Source of the DNA: Brachypterus glaber
Taxonomy: Eukaryota; Arthropoda; Insecta; Coleoptera; Kateretidae
Length of the DNA: 64,000 nucleotides
Reading direction: 5' to 3'
Assembly (NCBI GenBank): GCA_958510825.1
Contig: OY294044.1
Span: 73,296,095 to 73,360,094 of the forward strand
The position numbers and the translations under genes were made by a program. This document shows, in pieces, positions 10,031 through 21,649 of the stretch. Numbering within the stretch: position 1 is the stretch's first letter; each line of letters starts with the position of its first letter. The notes under the pieces are model-generated. The model searched no databases and was not told the origin of the DNA. It was given only the letters and a program-made list of their open reading frames with translations.

Positions 10031-11293
10031 TAAAAAAATAATTTTAATACAATTTTTCCAAAAAACACGGATAAAAAATTTTGCGCATTTTTGTGCATTT
10101 AAAAATGGGTTCCTAATTTTGGAAATATCCGATTTTTTTTAAAAGAAGATCTGGATCCCATTGCTTATGTTTTTTGTTATTTCTTGATATTTTGTTCTGC
10201 AAATAAGAAATAATTTAATCTCAGATTTCTTAATTAAGCAATTTTTTACGAATACGAGCTATAATTTTACCATTTGCAACTTAAACGATTAATGCAGTCA
10301 TTTAACGGGAAGAAGCTCTACCGTTACCATATTACAGGACGGATTTAGTTGGACTTTTGGCGTCACATAAAAGTAGGTTTCTGTTTACTATTGTCAGTCG
10401 AATATCGTAAAAAACAGCACCTATTAGGTGATGCGAGAAAGACTTTAAAAATAAACTAAACCAGTATCTTAGATACACTACTATACGAAATTAGGACACC
10501 ATCCGAAATTAGGTGCCTCTCCTATATAAAAATAGAGGGTGATCTATTTTAAACTAAAAAGTTGAGGTAATTTCTGGCGAAATTTTCATACTTTTATGAA
10601 TTTATAAAATAAATAAAAATGTGAGTCATATAGCTATACTATAGGTATTTACATTTTTATATTAAAAAATATTCGTGGAAACATTTTAATAACAGACTTT
10701 TTTAAATTAAAACGACATAGTTTATTAAATATTGATTTAGAGATGCAAATTAATAAAAAATTCATAGTAAATTAAAACATGAGGCAAATTAAACCAAAAA
10801 CTGAAAGTTAATTGTAAATTCTATAAATAAGAAATAATTTGTAAGTATTGTATTTGTCTAATAGTTTTTTATAATACATAGTATACTATACGTACTAGTA
10901 TGTATTATGTAGGTGTGTATTATATACCAGGTGAGCCATCTATAACACCTATTTTCTGGCGTTATTGTTAAAGCTATCGAAGTATAACTTAAATTATAAC
11001 TTTTATTATTCAATGCATTTTTACATGGCTTTAACTTTAAAATAAGAGTCGCGTCTAGAAGGTGGAAACCCTATATTTTTTATAAATCTGTAGAATATTA
11101 CATCTGGTATTCGTGATATATAATAAATTTTGATAACTGTAACATTACAACCAGAAAACAGTTGATTCATCTTAGCTGACCCACATAGTATATGCTATGT
11201 GTTCCCAAAGGATCCCGCACATTTGGGTTATGGATAAATATGACTAAAATGAAGTTGAGGTTATGCTTAGCGAAAAGTAAAAAAAAAGTAATT
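10031..11293. other. unassigned AT-rich sequence
   Basis: No gene is recognisable. A short palindrome (ATAATACATA...TATGTATTAT) spans 10871-10908. The phrase CTATTTTCTGGCGTTATTGT near 10946 weakly resembles 15870-15900. Confidence 0.35.
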
Positions 11294-11410
11294 ATATACC
11301 AAGGTAGAGAAGACACTTTTTATAGCCGAACTTATTAAATCCCAAGATGAGTAGCATCGAGGGATATAAGAGTGTGAGGCTATAATAGTCTTCTCTACCG
11401 TGGTTTATAT
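11294..11410. mobile_element. 117-bp hairpin MITE
   Basis: The left end (TATACCAAGGTAGAGAAGAC) and right end (GTCTTCTCTACCGTGGT) are inverted repeats, extended inward by TATAGCC/GGCTATA. Centre near 11352. No copy elsewhere in the window. Confidence 0.7.
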
Positions 11411-11869
11411 ATTATTTTTTATACTACTAGCACATTTCTTCTTATTACTTAAACAATTTTTTTATTAATAATAAAGTTAAATGTTTTCTGGATCCTAATA
11501 AACCGCGAAAAAACAAGTAGAGTTTGAAATCAATCGAATACATTAATTTATTCACTTAAAGTTGCCAGTAGGTACTAGTAGCGTTCTTTATATTTTTAAA
11601 ATGTGTGAAAACATATATGTAAGTAGTTATTTAATAAATAATGTGTTATGTTCCATTATAATTAAATAATTTATAATGTTCGCTAGGTTAAATATTTATT
11701 CTATGGCAAATAATTGTTTAATTCTGTCCAGAAGAAATTATTAAGCAATGTCTTTGCAATTCATGGAAAATTCAGTTATCATTTGTTTATAAAATTAACC
11801 GGGACTAGGAGAGAAACAATTATTCTTGCTCAAGGTGCAGAGATTTAATATCTCGTTTAAATACAGGCA
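11411..11869. other. unassigned sequence
   Basis: AT-rich; nothing recognisable on either strand. Confidence 0.3.
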
Positions 11870-12727
11870 GGGGTGTCCCGAAGAGATTATATGGGGGGAA
11901 GGGAAGTGGAGCAAATATTTCCCAACTTTTATTTAGAAATTTTTCAACCCTAAAATTAAAAAAAAGCTTTACCCCGGAATTAATTTGATGACTAAAAAAA
12001 AGGGTCTTACCTCCAAAAAAAAGTTTAACAACCCCAAAAATTTTGATGACTAAAAAAAAAGTTAAAAGTTAAAAGTTAAAAAACCTCACCTCAAAAAGAA
12101 AGTTTAACCCCACGAAAAGAAAAATTTTGATAACTAAAAAAAAGTCAAAGTTAAAAATGAAGTTCATCACCTCCAACTGTATCCAATATCATAACTGCAC
12201 TTCCCAAAATTTACAACTTTTCTCAACTTCGAAAAAATACCAATATTCTCAATTTACCGAAATATACCACTCCATTTCCGAAATTTTCCACTTATTTTCA
12301 CAACTAGACAGTGGATTTTCCCAACTCCTTTTTGCGAAAAATGAAAAATATTTATTTTTTTTCCCTCCTTTTCTAAAAAATTTACTTTAATAGAAATTTT
12401 CTTTCAGCTTTTTTCGATTTTTTAAAATGTTTAACCCCCCATATTTTTTTTTGTTTTTGGAGCGATTACTTTCAAAAACATTAGAACTTGATTTTTTCCG
12501 AAAATTTCGAGACGATCGGATTATTCCTTCTTTTGTCGTGTACACAAAAACGTGAAGGAGGGACGGACGAACAGACGGACATTTCAAAAAAAAAGTTGAT
12601 TATTTTTTCATGAAACAAATTTATATCCAAGAGTTTTTTGTCTAGGACGATTTTTGAAAATTTTTGAAAATTCGAATCTACAGTATAATACTATTCTAGC
12701 GCAGGCTCTCTGAATAGTATAATAAGA
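11870..12727 (+). repeat. interspersed repeat carrying a GACGGAC tract, copy A
   Basis: From about 12390 to 12727 it aligns with 58098-58439: GGAGCGATTACTTTCAAAAAC, AACTTGATTTTT, GATCGGATTATTC, a GACGGAC-type tract at 12556-12583, then TTATATCCAAGAG and finally CTAGCGCAGGC. The left part (11940-12150) holds loose tandem phrases (AAAATTTTGATGACTAAAAAAAAGT). A short chance ORF on each strand lies within and is not credible. Confidence 0.7.
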
Positions 12728-13660
12728 TACATAGTCGTTTTTTGCAATTTTGGCGAAGGCGCACATTACAGTTACATTAAATGTAATGTAACTAACCTAA
12801 ATTTTAGGTTTAATTTCTCGTAATCACTGAAAACAAATACATTGATATAAAAATAACTACAAAAAAATCAAAATGTTAATTTTTTTTGACTAGTAAGTAA
12901 GTGAGGTGGAACCTCAGTACGGTACCGTACCATATTTAGTTTATTTCTTTATCTTTATTTTTTTAAAAGAATAAATGTTGTAAGACTGTGTAAATCTCCT
13001 GTAACGTAACAATACCTACACTTGGTTACACCTTATTAATATTTATGTCTAGACAGGCAATATGGTAATAAATTTACATGAGGTTTAGACATATACGTAC
13101 TAGAGAATAATGTAGAGAGCGCATTGCCACATCAAGGGAGAAACAAGGCCTGAAGACATACCGTGCCAAAGCCATTAAATACTATACAGCAAAATTCTTA
13201 AATGATTTTCAGTAGCAGAATTAGTAGATTCTGGTATAGTATGCGAGAATATTATATCCTTGCTAAATATGCAATAATCTTAAATTAATGTTATTTTAAG
13301 ACATCTGACCTTTTATAAGAAACAGGAAGTAATTAACATGCCTATTTTCACCCGCTTTAAAGCTGAAAAAGGTAAATTAAACTTCCAAAGGCTGTTTTTG
13401 TTAAGATTTAATCAAAATAAACGCCCCAGGGAATTTTACACTTACTTTGTAAATATTATTGTTTGCCCAACAATGTTGGACACAATGTTAAAAACGTCAA
13501 TTAGAATCTTTCGTACAGTGCTTTTAAATTCAATAATGTGCCAAGCACACTTTACCTTAATATAAAATCGTATAAATTAATTTTATTTTGGCCAAACTAA
13601 AACGCATAAAATGCACTTTTAGATCAAAACGTATATTTTCTAAATATTTTTTTCCACAAA
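12728..13660. other. unassigned sequence
   Basis: Contains a small hairpin (GTTACATTAAATGTAATGTAAC, 12770-12791) and short ORFs without family features. Around 13115-13190 one frame reads a basic stretch (RERIATSREKQG) that I do not recognise. Confidence 0.3.
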
Positions 13661-13855
13661 AGGTAATAAATTATTTTTTCATAACTTTTTTGTATTCCAA
13701 TTAGAGAAAAAAATTAAAAACCACCTAAAAGGTAAAATAAATTTAACGAAAACATGTTAAATATTACATTTTTTCCATCTCACAAAAATGTAATAAATTG
13801 TTTCTGGACATAATTTTTTTATGAGAAAGTATTCTCGCTTATTCGAGACGATTAG
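13661..13855 (-). repeat. inverted copy of the repeat core at 60.37-60.58 kb
   Basis: Read on the minus strand it shows GCGAGAATACTTTCTCATAA, ATTATGTCCAGAAACAATTT, TTACCTTTTAGGTG and AAAGTTATG in the same order as 60380-60580. There these phrases lie inside the TIR element 60047-61122, so this is probably a fragment of the same family. Confidence 0.7.
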
Positions 13856-13887
13856 TTTAATATTAAATAAAAACGACTTTTTAGTAG

Positions 13888-13975
13888 GGTCGTAGCTCCC
13901 TTAGGGCTCATTTCCGGACCTTTATAGGAACCTTTTTTCATATTTTCTAACGTAGAATCACCTTCTCGAACTTAT
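13888..13975 (+). repeat. CGTAGCTCCCTTA repeat, copy 1
   Basis: Shares GGTCGTAGCTCCCTTAGG, TTTCCGGACC, TTATAGGAA and TTTTTTCATATTTT with segments at 50381-50465, 55921-56010 and 63800-63890. Confidence 0.65.
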
Positions 13976-13990
13976 TTCTGAATGACCAGG

Positions 13991-14596
13991 GCTGTATAAT
14001 AGAATCGAAATGTATGTCTGTTTGTCCTTCCAGATTTTTTTTTACTTAATTCCTAAATATTTGGAAAATTATTTATTAGCAATAATGGCGAAGGCGCAAT
14101 AAAACTTCATGAGCTTTCCTGTTAAAAACGAGCTTTAAGTCTATTTATATATAATTTTGATGTTCTACTAGATGCTATTAAAAAAATATATGTTTTAACT
14201 TTTTCTGTAAAATATAATCCACCCAACAACACAACAATACAAAAAACGCTTTTCCCCAATTTTCTTTAATTCGCTTCTTTTTGTAATTTTATCTGGTTGT
14301 TTATAGAAACACATATCAAAGGATTTTATGTTTTACTTATCTGTCCTACAAAAAAAAAACTAAATCTAAAATAATGACTAGATGAAACGTTGCAAGCACC
14401 CTGTCAAAACATCGGCACTATTGTACACTAGAGCTATCTAGTTTTGTAAATTTCAAACTAGGTGTTTTGTTTGATTTTAAATTCTGTATCTTTAAAACAT
14501 TATATTCTAGCAAAAAACTGTGTATAACATTTTTTATATGGCTTAAAAAGAGCTTTTATTTAAAATATAATTTTTTGAAATCGGGTTATAAATATG
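13991..14596. other. unassigned sequence
   Basis: AT-rich; no coding or RNA gene seen. The 64-codon ORF starting at 14467 has low complexity and no family features. Confidence 0.3.
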
Positions 14597-14992
14597 TGAG
14601 ATATGCTAAAAAAACCTTTTACTGCTTTAAACGCCAATATCTCGAAAACAATTCGTTTTAGGAAAACGTTGTTTATAACATTTTTTGACCAATTTAAAAT
14701 TATTTTTTATATAAGTGCTAAATTAACCAAATACAATAATAATTGCCTTAATTATAAACAAAAAATGGTAAAAATAGGAGTTTTACCCTATTTTTACCCC
14801 CTTACTCCCGTTTACCCCCAAAATCTAATCAGCTCTTCGGAATACGACGGACGCAAAAGTTTTTTTTACTGATTTCGACTCAGAATGGCCTAAAACGTAG
14901 AGAAGTGTAAAAAAAACGTGGTCAAAGATTTTGACTTTTCGGCGAAGATTTCAATACATCGGCACTCTTAGTAGCACTAAGTGCCGATGTAA
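14597..14992 (+). repeat. interspersed repeat ending in a CGGCACT hairpin, copy 1
   Basis: An inverted copy lies at 49070-49523; shared phrases include AGATATGCTAAAA, TTGACCAATTTAAAATTATTTT, AATTGCCTTAATTATAA, ATAGGAGTTTTACCC and AATCTAATCAGCTCTTCGGA. The right end is a stem-loop, ATCGGCACTCTTAGTAGCAC and its complement (14957-14990). Confidence 0.75.
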
Positions 14993-15492
14993 AGAATGTT
15001 TTAATACATTATGTAATTTAATACATGAGCGATCAGAAAACTCGTTTTATAGGCGTTATGAAACTAGTTCTATAATATTGTGCTAGCACATTTTATTCTA
15101 CCTTATGGCGATAATAAAAAAAAGCTAAAAGAAAGGATAATACAGTAGGTACAATAATTACGTCATAAGCTTAAAAAATCTAACTCCACTTATACGGCCG
15201 TACGTGTTTCGAAAAATTTTAAATGTTATATGTTTTATATTATATTACTTATCTTCTTTAAAAAAAATACTAATGAAGAATGTTTTAATACATAACACAT
15301 AAGCAGATCAGAAAAGTCGTTTTATGGGTGTTATGGAACTAACTCTATAATATTGCGCTAGCACATTTTATTTTACCTTATGGCTATAATAAAAAAAGCT
15401 AAAAGAAAGGATAATACAGTAGGTACGATACCTACATCATAAGCTTAAACAAGCTAACTACCCTCATACGAGTATCGAAATTTTTTAAATGT
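14991..15492 (+). repeat. direct duplication, ~235-bp units 284 bp apart
   Basis: 14991-15226 and 15275-15492 share AAGAATGTTTTAATACAT, AACTC(GT)TTTTAT(A/G)GG, GCTAGCACATTTTATT, AGCTAAAAGAAAGGATAATA and CAGTAGGTACRATA in the same order. Confidence 0.75.
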
Positions 15493-16640
15493 ATCAAACT
15501 ATTCAGAAAAATAGAAAAAACTTGTGTAAATAAATGCCTACCCTGATAAAAATTTTGGATTTAAAACAAATCCGCTTTTATTCGGTTTGTGCATATACTG
15601 TATCAAGAGGGTAGGTCGTAGTAGGCAATCGTTTTACATGAAATATGGATAAAAATCGTTTTTTTATGCTACATTCACCCCCGGACCCGTGGTTCTGCGA
15701 AAAATGATGGAAAATCCAAATGTTTATGCAATTTATTAATTATTTAGGACTTGGAAAATGAATAATTCAAAATTAATAAAAAACAGTTAGCGGCGTAATT
15801 TAAAATTCATAGAATACTTTAAATAAAATACTGATGCCAACGAAATAATACATTGTAACTCACGGGAACTCCTATTTTAACACCCGCTGGCATTATTGTA
15901 AAACCCCAGGTCACTTAAAGACCTCACTGAGTTTTCTACTAAAAGAATAAAGCAAAGACGACCACCTTATGGGTCGAACACTCGATGATTGAGAAATAGA
16001 TAGCGTAGCGCTGCCACCACCCTGGATAAGAGATGAAATCTAGTTGACTTCGGAGGAGGTTCGAAGCCCTGAAATATTTATAATCGTTTTCCTAACTAGG
16101 TTAAAATAAAAAATAAAAAGAATAAAATTTATTAAATGATTATTTAATGAATAAAATAATAAATTAACAAATTAAAATATATCAATGAAATTTAAAGAAA
16201 ACAATAACTACTAAATAAGAATATTTAATAATTACTAATTCAGCGTATTCTCGTAAAAAGGTTAGTTTACATCAATAACTTATCTTTCTCGAACATTGGT
16301 AATAATCCAATTTTTGTAAAACACTTTTTATAAATATATTTATTTTATTCTGGTGCGGTTACGATTTAAAATTACTATTTAAAAACAAAAAACTCTTTTA
16401 TAATTTTGAAAGGACTTGCCCTGCCTACTAATACACCATACTGGCAAGTTTTCCTACGCTTTTGGAAAACTCTTTTACAATTTTCAGCAGACAAGCCCTT
16501 AACTCACAAAGCGCGTCTCGGAAAATCTCTACATGAGTCTCACTCGATAATTTAGCATAGACTAACCTAAATTGGTACCTCACAAAAGATATTAGTTCAA
16601 TTATGAGTAACTTCTAAATAAATAAACAATATTGTTTTTT
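15493..16640. other. unassigned sequence with a candidate pol III promoter
   Basis: A possible A box, TAGCGTAGCGC (16001-16011), is followed 57 bases later by a good B box, GGTTCGAAGCC (16058-16068). This could be a worn tRNA-like SINE head of a type different from the SINE at 21.6, 44.2 and 57.2 kb. No cloverleaf or 3' body was confirmed. Confidence 0.3.
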
Positions 16641-17336
16641 ATGATATTCAAAAATATCCCGGAGGGTTACAACATTTCCACTTGTAAATTTCATAAAGTT
16701 GCATCTCAAAAAAACAATTTTTGTTTCCTTATACTAATCAAATCTGTACATGATGACTGGTAACTTATACAAAGTCCAATTTATTACTCGAATGAAACGT
16801 AACTTATAAACTAATTGGAATAGTTAGTTGAAGTTTGTATATGTATGTTAATTAAATCAAGGAACCGAAAATTGTTTTTTTTTTCGAAATTTACAAGTCG
16901 ACTTCGCTATAAGATAATGCACATTTTCCAAAACAAAAATATAAAAACGGTTTTTGAAAAAAAGTTCCTACTTTTTTAAAAAGTAAGAGAAAAAAAGTTT
17001 TTTTTTTTGATAAAATATAGCCTCTTACCCGAAATCAATTTTTACCAAAAACAATCATATCTGAGAACTCTGGATAAGGATCCTATGTTCCAAATTTAAA
17101 GTCTATAGGTGAAAGTATTCTCGAGACAGACAGATCGATAGACAGATATTTGTTATGGAAATTATCTTCTAGAAACCTATGAAAACCAATAAAAATTTTC
17201 AATTTTAGACTTTCTTCGGAGAAAGTAGAATGGGATTTGAAAGTGGGAAACAAACCTGGAATTTTAATAATTTTTACCTGAAAAACATGGAAATTACCGG
17301 GAATTCGAATGTGGAAACCCTGTTAATGGTGTTAAT
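16641..17336. other. unassigned sequence with a GACAGACAGA tract
   Basis: The tract at 17135-17155 follows the phrase AAATTTAAAGTCTATAGGTG, a formula that recurs elsewhere in the window (see findings). No gene seen. Confidence 0.4.
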
Positions 17337-17664
17337 AATTAAAAATTAAAAATTAAATTCGTTAGCAAACAGAAGTTTTTATCGCAGTCTACATATCCAG
17401 GCAAGTCATTTATAAAAAATAAGGAAAAAATAGGGGCTCCAAATTAAAACTCTGTGGAACACCTGATGTAGGAAAAGCAAAAGACAAAAGAGAAATAACC
17501 ATTATAAAACCGTTATAAGTTTACGATCAAACAGATATGTAAAAAAAATAATAATGAAACTTCTATGAAAGCCGAAGAATTCAGGTTTTTGCAGAATTAC
17601 GTAGGGATCTATTTGATCAAAAGCCTTTTGAAAATCTCTGCTTATAGAATCAACTTGTTGTTTG
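17337..17664 (-). pseudogene. degraded non-LTR reverse transcriptase relic
   Basis: No long ORF covers it, but the minus strand reads VDSISRDFQKAFDQIDPYVILQK (near 17655-17587), the RT block with the first catalytic Asp, then TYLFDRKLITVL. After a frame change it reads GVPQSFNLEPLFF (near 17464-17425), the degenerate GVPQGSxLGPLLF block. It therefore spans RT blocks equivalent to residues ~130-210 of the 7.7-9.3 kb protein. Stops and at least one frameshift break it. The FADD box and the flanking parts are missing. Confidence 0.8.
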
Positions 17665-18808
17665 TTGTTTACGTCCCGCTTATTTACATTTTCTTGACTT
17701 TTAAGACGTAGGTACTAAAATACCAATTTTAATAATCTATTTGTTAGCGTTTCTAAGCATATCAAGGCATAAAAGGTTCCTAAAGTAAGGAAAAAACGAT
17801 TTAAAACATTTCAGAAAATGTGAAAATGGCCGGTCTCCAGAGAAATAATCTGGAGTATCTATACTATAGACATGTAGTTGTGGCAGAGGCAAGTAAAAGA
17901 TGTGCCTGTTATACTATAGTACTATCATTCGATCTAACCCATATTTTTATTAGTTTAGTTTTAGTTATTACTTTTAAAATATCTAAAAATAGGGATTTTA
18001 TAGATTTTATTTTGTTTTGATTTTCTAAATTATGACAAGAGTTTGGCTTTCATATAATTCCATTTTAAGGTTATAGTTTGCTTCGCTACAAGATAGGAAC
18101 GTTTACTTGGTTTTAAATTAACCTTAGGTTACAACTGTTTAAAAATCAGTCAATATCAATAAAAATAAAATGTCGGCCTAAATTTTTTTAATTTATAAGT
18201 TTTTAACGTAAAAATTCGGAAAATCTATGTTAATGATCCAAGAAAATAGGGCGTGTTACATGTTATTTTAAAGGTTTTTTCATGCTTAATACAATTAAAA
18301 ATCGATTTACTAAATCTCGAGATAATGCGCCACAAATGGGTGAATTATTTTAAAATTTGCAATTTTAAAAAATTTAAAAGAAAGGTTTCTTTTAAAAGCT
18401 TTAAATCGCCAGATAGATTTTTTTTTTAATTTTCACCCAAAATGTTCTAAGAAGCATGCCTAATCGACTAACAAAAAAAATTTTGGTTTTTCGAAAAAAG
18501 AAAATAATACGCTTAAAACCTGTAGTGTAAAGTTTAAGGCGGTTCCGTGAATAAGTTATAAGTCGTACAAGAAATAAATACGACAAAAAATGTAAATTTG
18601 GTCTTCTTTATTTTTATAAAGAACGTTTTTTTTGTCCTAGGATGCACGTATCTTGAGATATTTTGAAAAATTCGTTTTTTGTGAAAAATGAGTCAAAAAA
18701 ATGATAATTCCAAACCGAGTTTATGGTCGCAAAATTGTTTTTTTTTATTTGCGGCCCTAAACTCTACCGAATAAGCCCAAAATCAAAACTCTTTAAATTA
18801 TTTCTTTG
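17665..18808. other. unassigned AT-rich sequence
   Basis: Two short ORFs (17820-18020 plus, 18401-18586 minus) have no recognisable features; I treat them as chance. Confidence 0.3.
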
Positions 18809-19016
18809 TAAAAAACTTTTCGCATGTCTCTAAAAAGTTATAAATTAAAAATACTTAAGTCGGTGCCAATTTCACCATTCCCTAAATTAAATACTACCAA
18901 TTATTTTTTTATTATTTTATTATTGTTTGCTGTGAAATTTGCACCGACTTAAGTATTTTTTATTTTTTACTTTTTAGAGACATAGAAGTCGGTTCATTTT
19001 TGCGAAAAGTTTTTAT
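18809..19016. mobile_element. palindromic MITE, core 18825-18982
   Basis: TGTCTCTAAAAAGTTATAAA and AAATACTTAAGTCGGTGC on the left pair with their complements on the right. Outer AAAAACTTTTCGCA pairs with TGCGAAAAGTTTTT after an 18-base interruption. The right end is followed by a second ACTTTTTAGAGACA, a partial tandem duplication. Confidence 0.7.
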
Positions 19017-20007
19017 TTTTTACTTTTTAGAGACACAGAACTGCGTTGTGACGTAATTATCTTAAAGATAAATTTAAAAAAAATGAAAGTAATATTTTTA
19101 TTTTAGCGCCCAAGCCAACCTTATTTTAAACGGAATACTAGAGAAAATCTTGTTAAACTTTAAGGGTTAAGTAATAATCAAACAACGCCTTTTGGTAAAA
19201 TCACAACATTTATCATTTGCTATTGGTATTTTAATATTACAGGTCCAGAGAATCAAGTTTAGCGGCATATAAAAGATTTTCAGTGTGCCGTAATATTTAA
19301 GTGACCCCTTAACCAAGTTATCCGGCTTATCTGAGTTATCCGATATTTCTCTAAAAAATTGGCTGGTAGTAGAACCAAATTAAGCCGTTTTTAAGTGAAA
19401 TTGCGTTAAAATGATTAGATTTATCTTAATTATCCGGCTTACCCGGCATTATCCGAGCGTCAAATTAAAACGGGACCACCTCATGAATACCCTCTTTAAG
19501 TTGCAAAAAGTTTCATAAAATTCCGTTCATTCGTGCCAAAGTTATGCGGGAACAAACATAAAAAACAAAGTCACACGTCGAATCGATAACCTCCTCCTTT
19601 TTGGAAGTCGGTTAAAAACTACCTGACCTCTGGAGTAATACTCGGCACAAGTTATTTAGTGTAGGTTAGCTGGAGTTGCAATAAAAACAGCTATATCGTT
19701 GTCTCCTTGTGTATAGACGTTCGTATACGACCATGTATAATGAAAAATTCGGAAAATAATAGAACATTTTTGTAACTGTCAAGTAGTATATACTACAATG
19801 TAGTGCCTAACGTTTAAATGTAGGAGAGCTACACGAAGCAGATTACTTGCTTTAATCTGCAATTTTTAAGTGGCTGGTTATTAACCCCTAAATGCAAGTG
19901 CACGTATATGATACAATGTATATTATATAATGTATCATGTTTTAACCTTGAAATAATATATTCATTTTTCCTTTATATAAGCTTTATATTTTTTAGGATA
20001 AAAGTAT
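19017..20007. other. unassigned sequence with TTATCCGGCTTA phrases
   Basis: 19314-19450 repeats AGTTATCCGGCTTATC and AATTATCCGGCTTACC in direct orientation, then TTATCCGAGCG; a pogo/Tigger-type remnant is conceivable. CCTCCTCCTTTTTGGAAGTCGG (19590-19612) is a phrase I associate with dispersed insect repeats. No gene. Confidence 0.35.
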
Positions 20008-20185
20008 ATAATATAGTTCTCCGCATGAAAGAAAGGATCCGACGTAAAGGGGAGGATTCATTCGCGCTCTCTTCTTTCCGTCAGGAGCGTTATAAGGCGT
20101 GCGTGCCTACATCGGGCCTCACACTTGCACACACATTCCAGACATATTTCCCGTAGCCACAGATCCATGCGTTAAACTATAACAT
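20008..20185 (+). repeat. GC-richer dispersed repeat, copy without SINE (empty site)
   Basis: Contains TTCGCGCTCTCTTCTTTCCG, AGCGTTATAAGGCGTGCGTG and CTTGCACACACATTCC. Its complement occurs at 44184-44645, where a SINE interrupts it between the GGGAAATAT and TGGAATGTGTG phrases. Here those phrases are contiguous. Function unknown; an 82-codon ORF across it is not supported by the other copy. Confidence 0.8.
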
Positions 20186-21056
20186 TATTTGCCATTAGTA
20201 GTAGCTCAGAAACTTATATAAAAATTATTTATTATAAGTATATTTAAATAAATTACATTTTACATATCTTATAAACAGCATAATAAACACGAAACATATA
20301 AATTAATTTTTGCGAGAAATTATCAGGTGTAGGGAAAAGGGGGGTATAACGCGCAGCGGGTAATTCCGTACATTAAATATAGAAAACATTACTTAAGTTA
20401 TTTTAAAAAATAAACCGTTTGAGGCTTAATGTAATACAACTGGGAACAACCGTCAGCCGTATAGTTAAGATTAATCGATTGCAACCTGAGTTGAAGTGTT
20501 TTGCCGAGGTGCACCGTGCGTGGATCTAATGTTTTCGCTCTCTAAAATCAGCTGTAAGTTAATTAGTTTTAAGGTTTTTGGTTTACTTTTGACATTAATG
20601 ATTTCCTTTTTATGTACAGATTAGTGTGTTTTAATTAATATCATATTTTCATTTGGTGTATTTTTTAATTAAAGTTAAGTTATCTTCTTCGGAGAAATGC
20701 TATGTGTAAAGGCATAAAGTGACGACATTGATCTCAGGATTGGTTTAGTGTATGGAGAATTGGAAGAAACGATAAAAATAATTCGTGTACTTTTTAGAAT
20801 ATACTTTTATTTTTTGATTTTATGTTAAATCTACTTTTTTACACACTTAAAGCTATTTCATTTATGCAACTTTACCTTATAAAGTACCTATTTACATATT
20901 CAAATTTAATAAAGTTTTGATGTATGTTCTACTCCATAATTGTTTAGCCTTATAGTTGACCTGCGCGGCATTTACACACAATATGCGCAAAATTTCTACA
21001 TGCTGCGCTATATCCGGTATACGGGGGAATACCTTTTCAGTTTTAATCTGTTTATA
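20186..21056. other. possible diverged copy of 53.75-54.56 kb; otherwise unassigned
   Basis: Shares, in the same order, a GGGAA...ATAACGCGCAG(C)GGG segment, TAATACAACTG...GATTGCAACCTG, and further on CTGCGCGG...GCTGCGCTATA...GGGGGAAT with 53745-54560. The similarity is patchy. Confidence 0.35.
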
Positions 21057-21405
21057 TACTGTACGGTCCAAAAGTCACAACCCTCTTAACTTTTGAGTAA
21101 GATGAGGTACCGAGTTAAAATTTTAAACTTATAAACAAGACAACTGTAACTTTCTTTTTGCATATATTTAATCATTCCAGCTCTTAAAATGTGAACAGAG
21201 GATATGGGGAAGATTTTTTTAATAAAAAGGTACGACTACATATACATTATTTTAAAGCTTATAAAATTTTATATTTGACCATATATTTTTTAATATTTTT
21301 GAACATTTATTTGGGGATTTAAAATAGGCTTGAAAATTGGTAATTTCGTCAACATTTAATTAATTTTTTTTTTCTTTTTGAAAAATTAATTATTTCAAGT
21401 AGCAA
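21057..21405 (+). mobile_element. GGTCC-family element, left part, copy 1
   Basis: Begins CTGTACGGTCCAAAAGTCAC and continues with CATATATTTAATCATTCCAG, CTCTTAAAATGTG and ATTATTTTAAAGCTTATAAA, the order seen in the complete copy at 50786-51444. No right terminus was found. Confidence 0.7.
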
Positions 21406-21512
21406 ATACGTAAATTTTCTTTTATAACAACACTGCTTTATGGAATATAATTATAGGAACATATATGAGATTCATCATAATTAATATGAACTATATCGTC
21501 AGTTATAGGACT

Positions 21513-21635
21513 ATACTGCAATACCGCGTATCGTCATTTGACAGAAATGAAAAAAACCGTCTGTTTATTATATTACAATGACACATGACTAATTTTTACA
21601 TTTCTGTCAAATGGCGCTTCACGGAATTGCAGTAT
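21513..21635. mobile_element. 123-bp palindromic MITE
   Basis: ATACTGCAATACCG...CATTTGACAGAAATG on the left and its near-perfect complement on the right, loop near 21575. Confidence 0.8.
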
Positions 21636-21649
21636 CACGGAGGATATAT

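Noticed and set aside
19908..20156. 82-codon plus-strand ORF
   Set aside because: Its C-terminal part covers the dispersed repeat at 20008-20185; the copy at 44.5 kb on the other strand has no matching full ORF.
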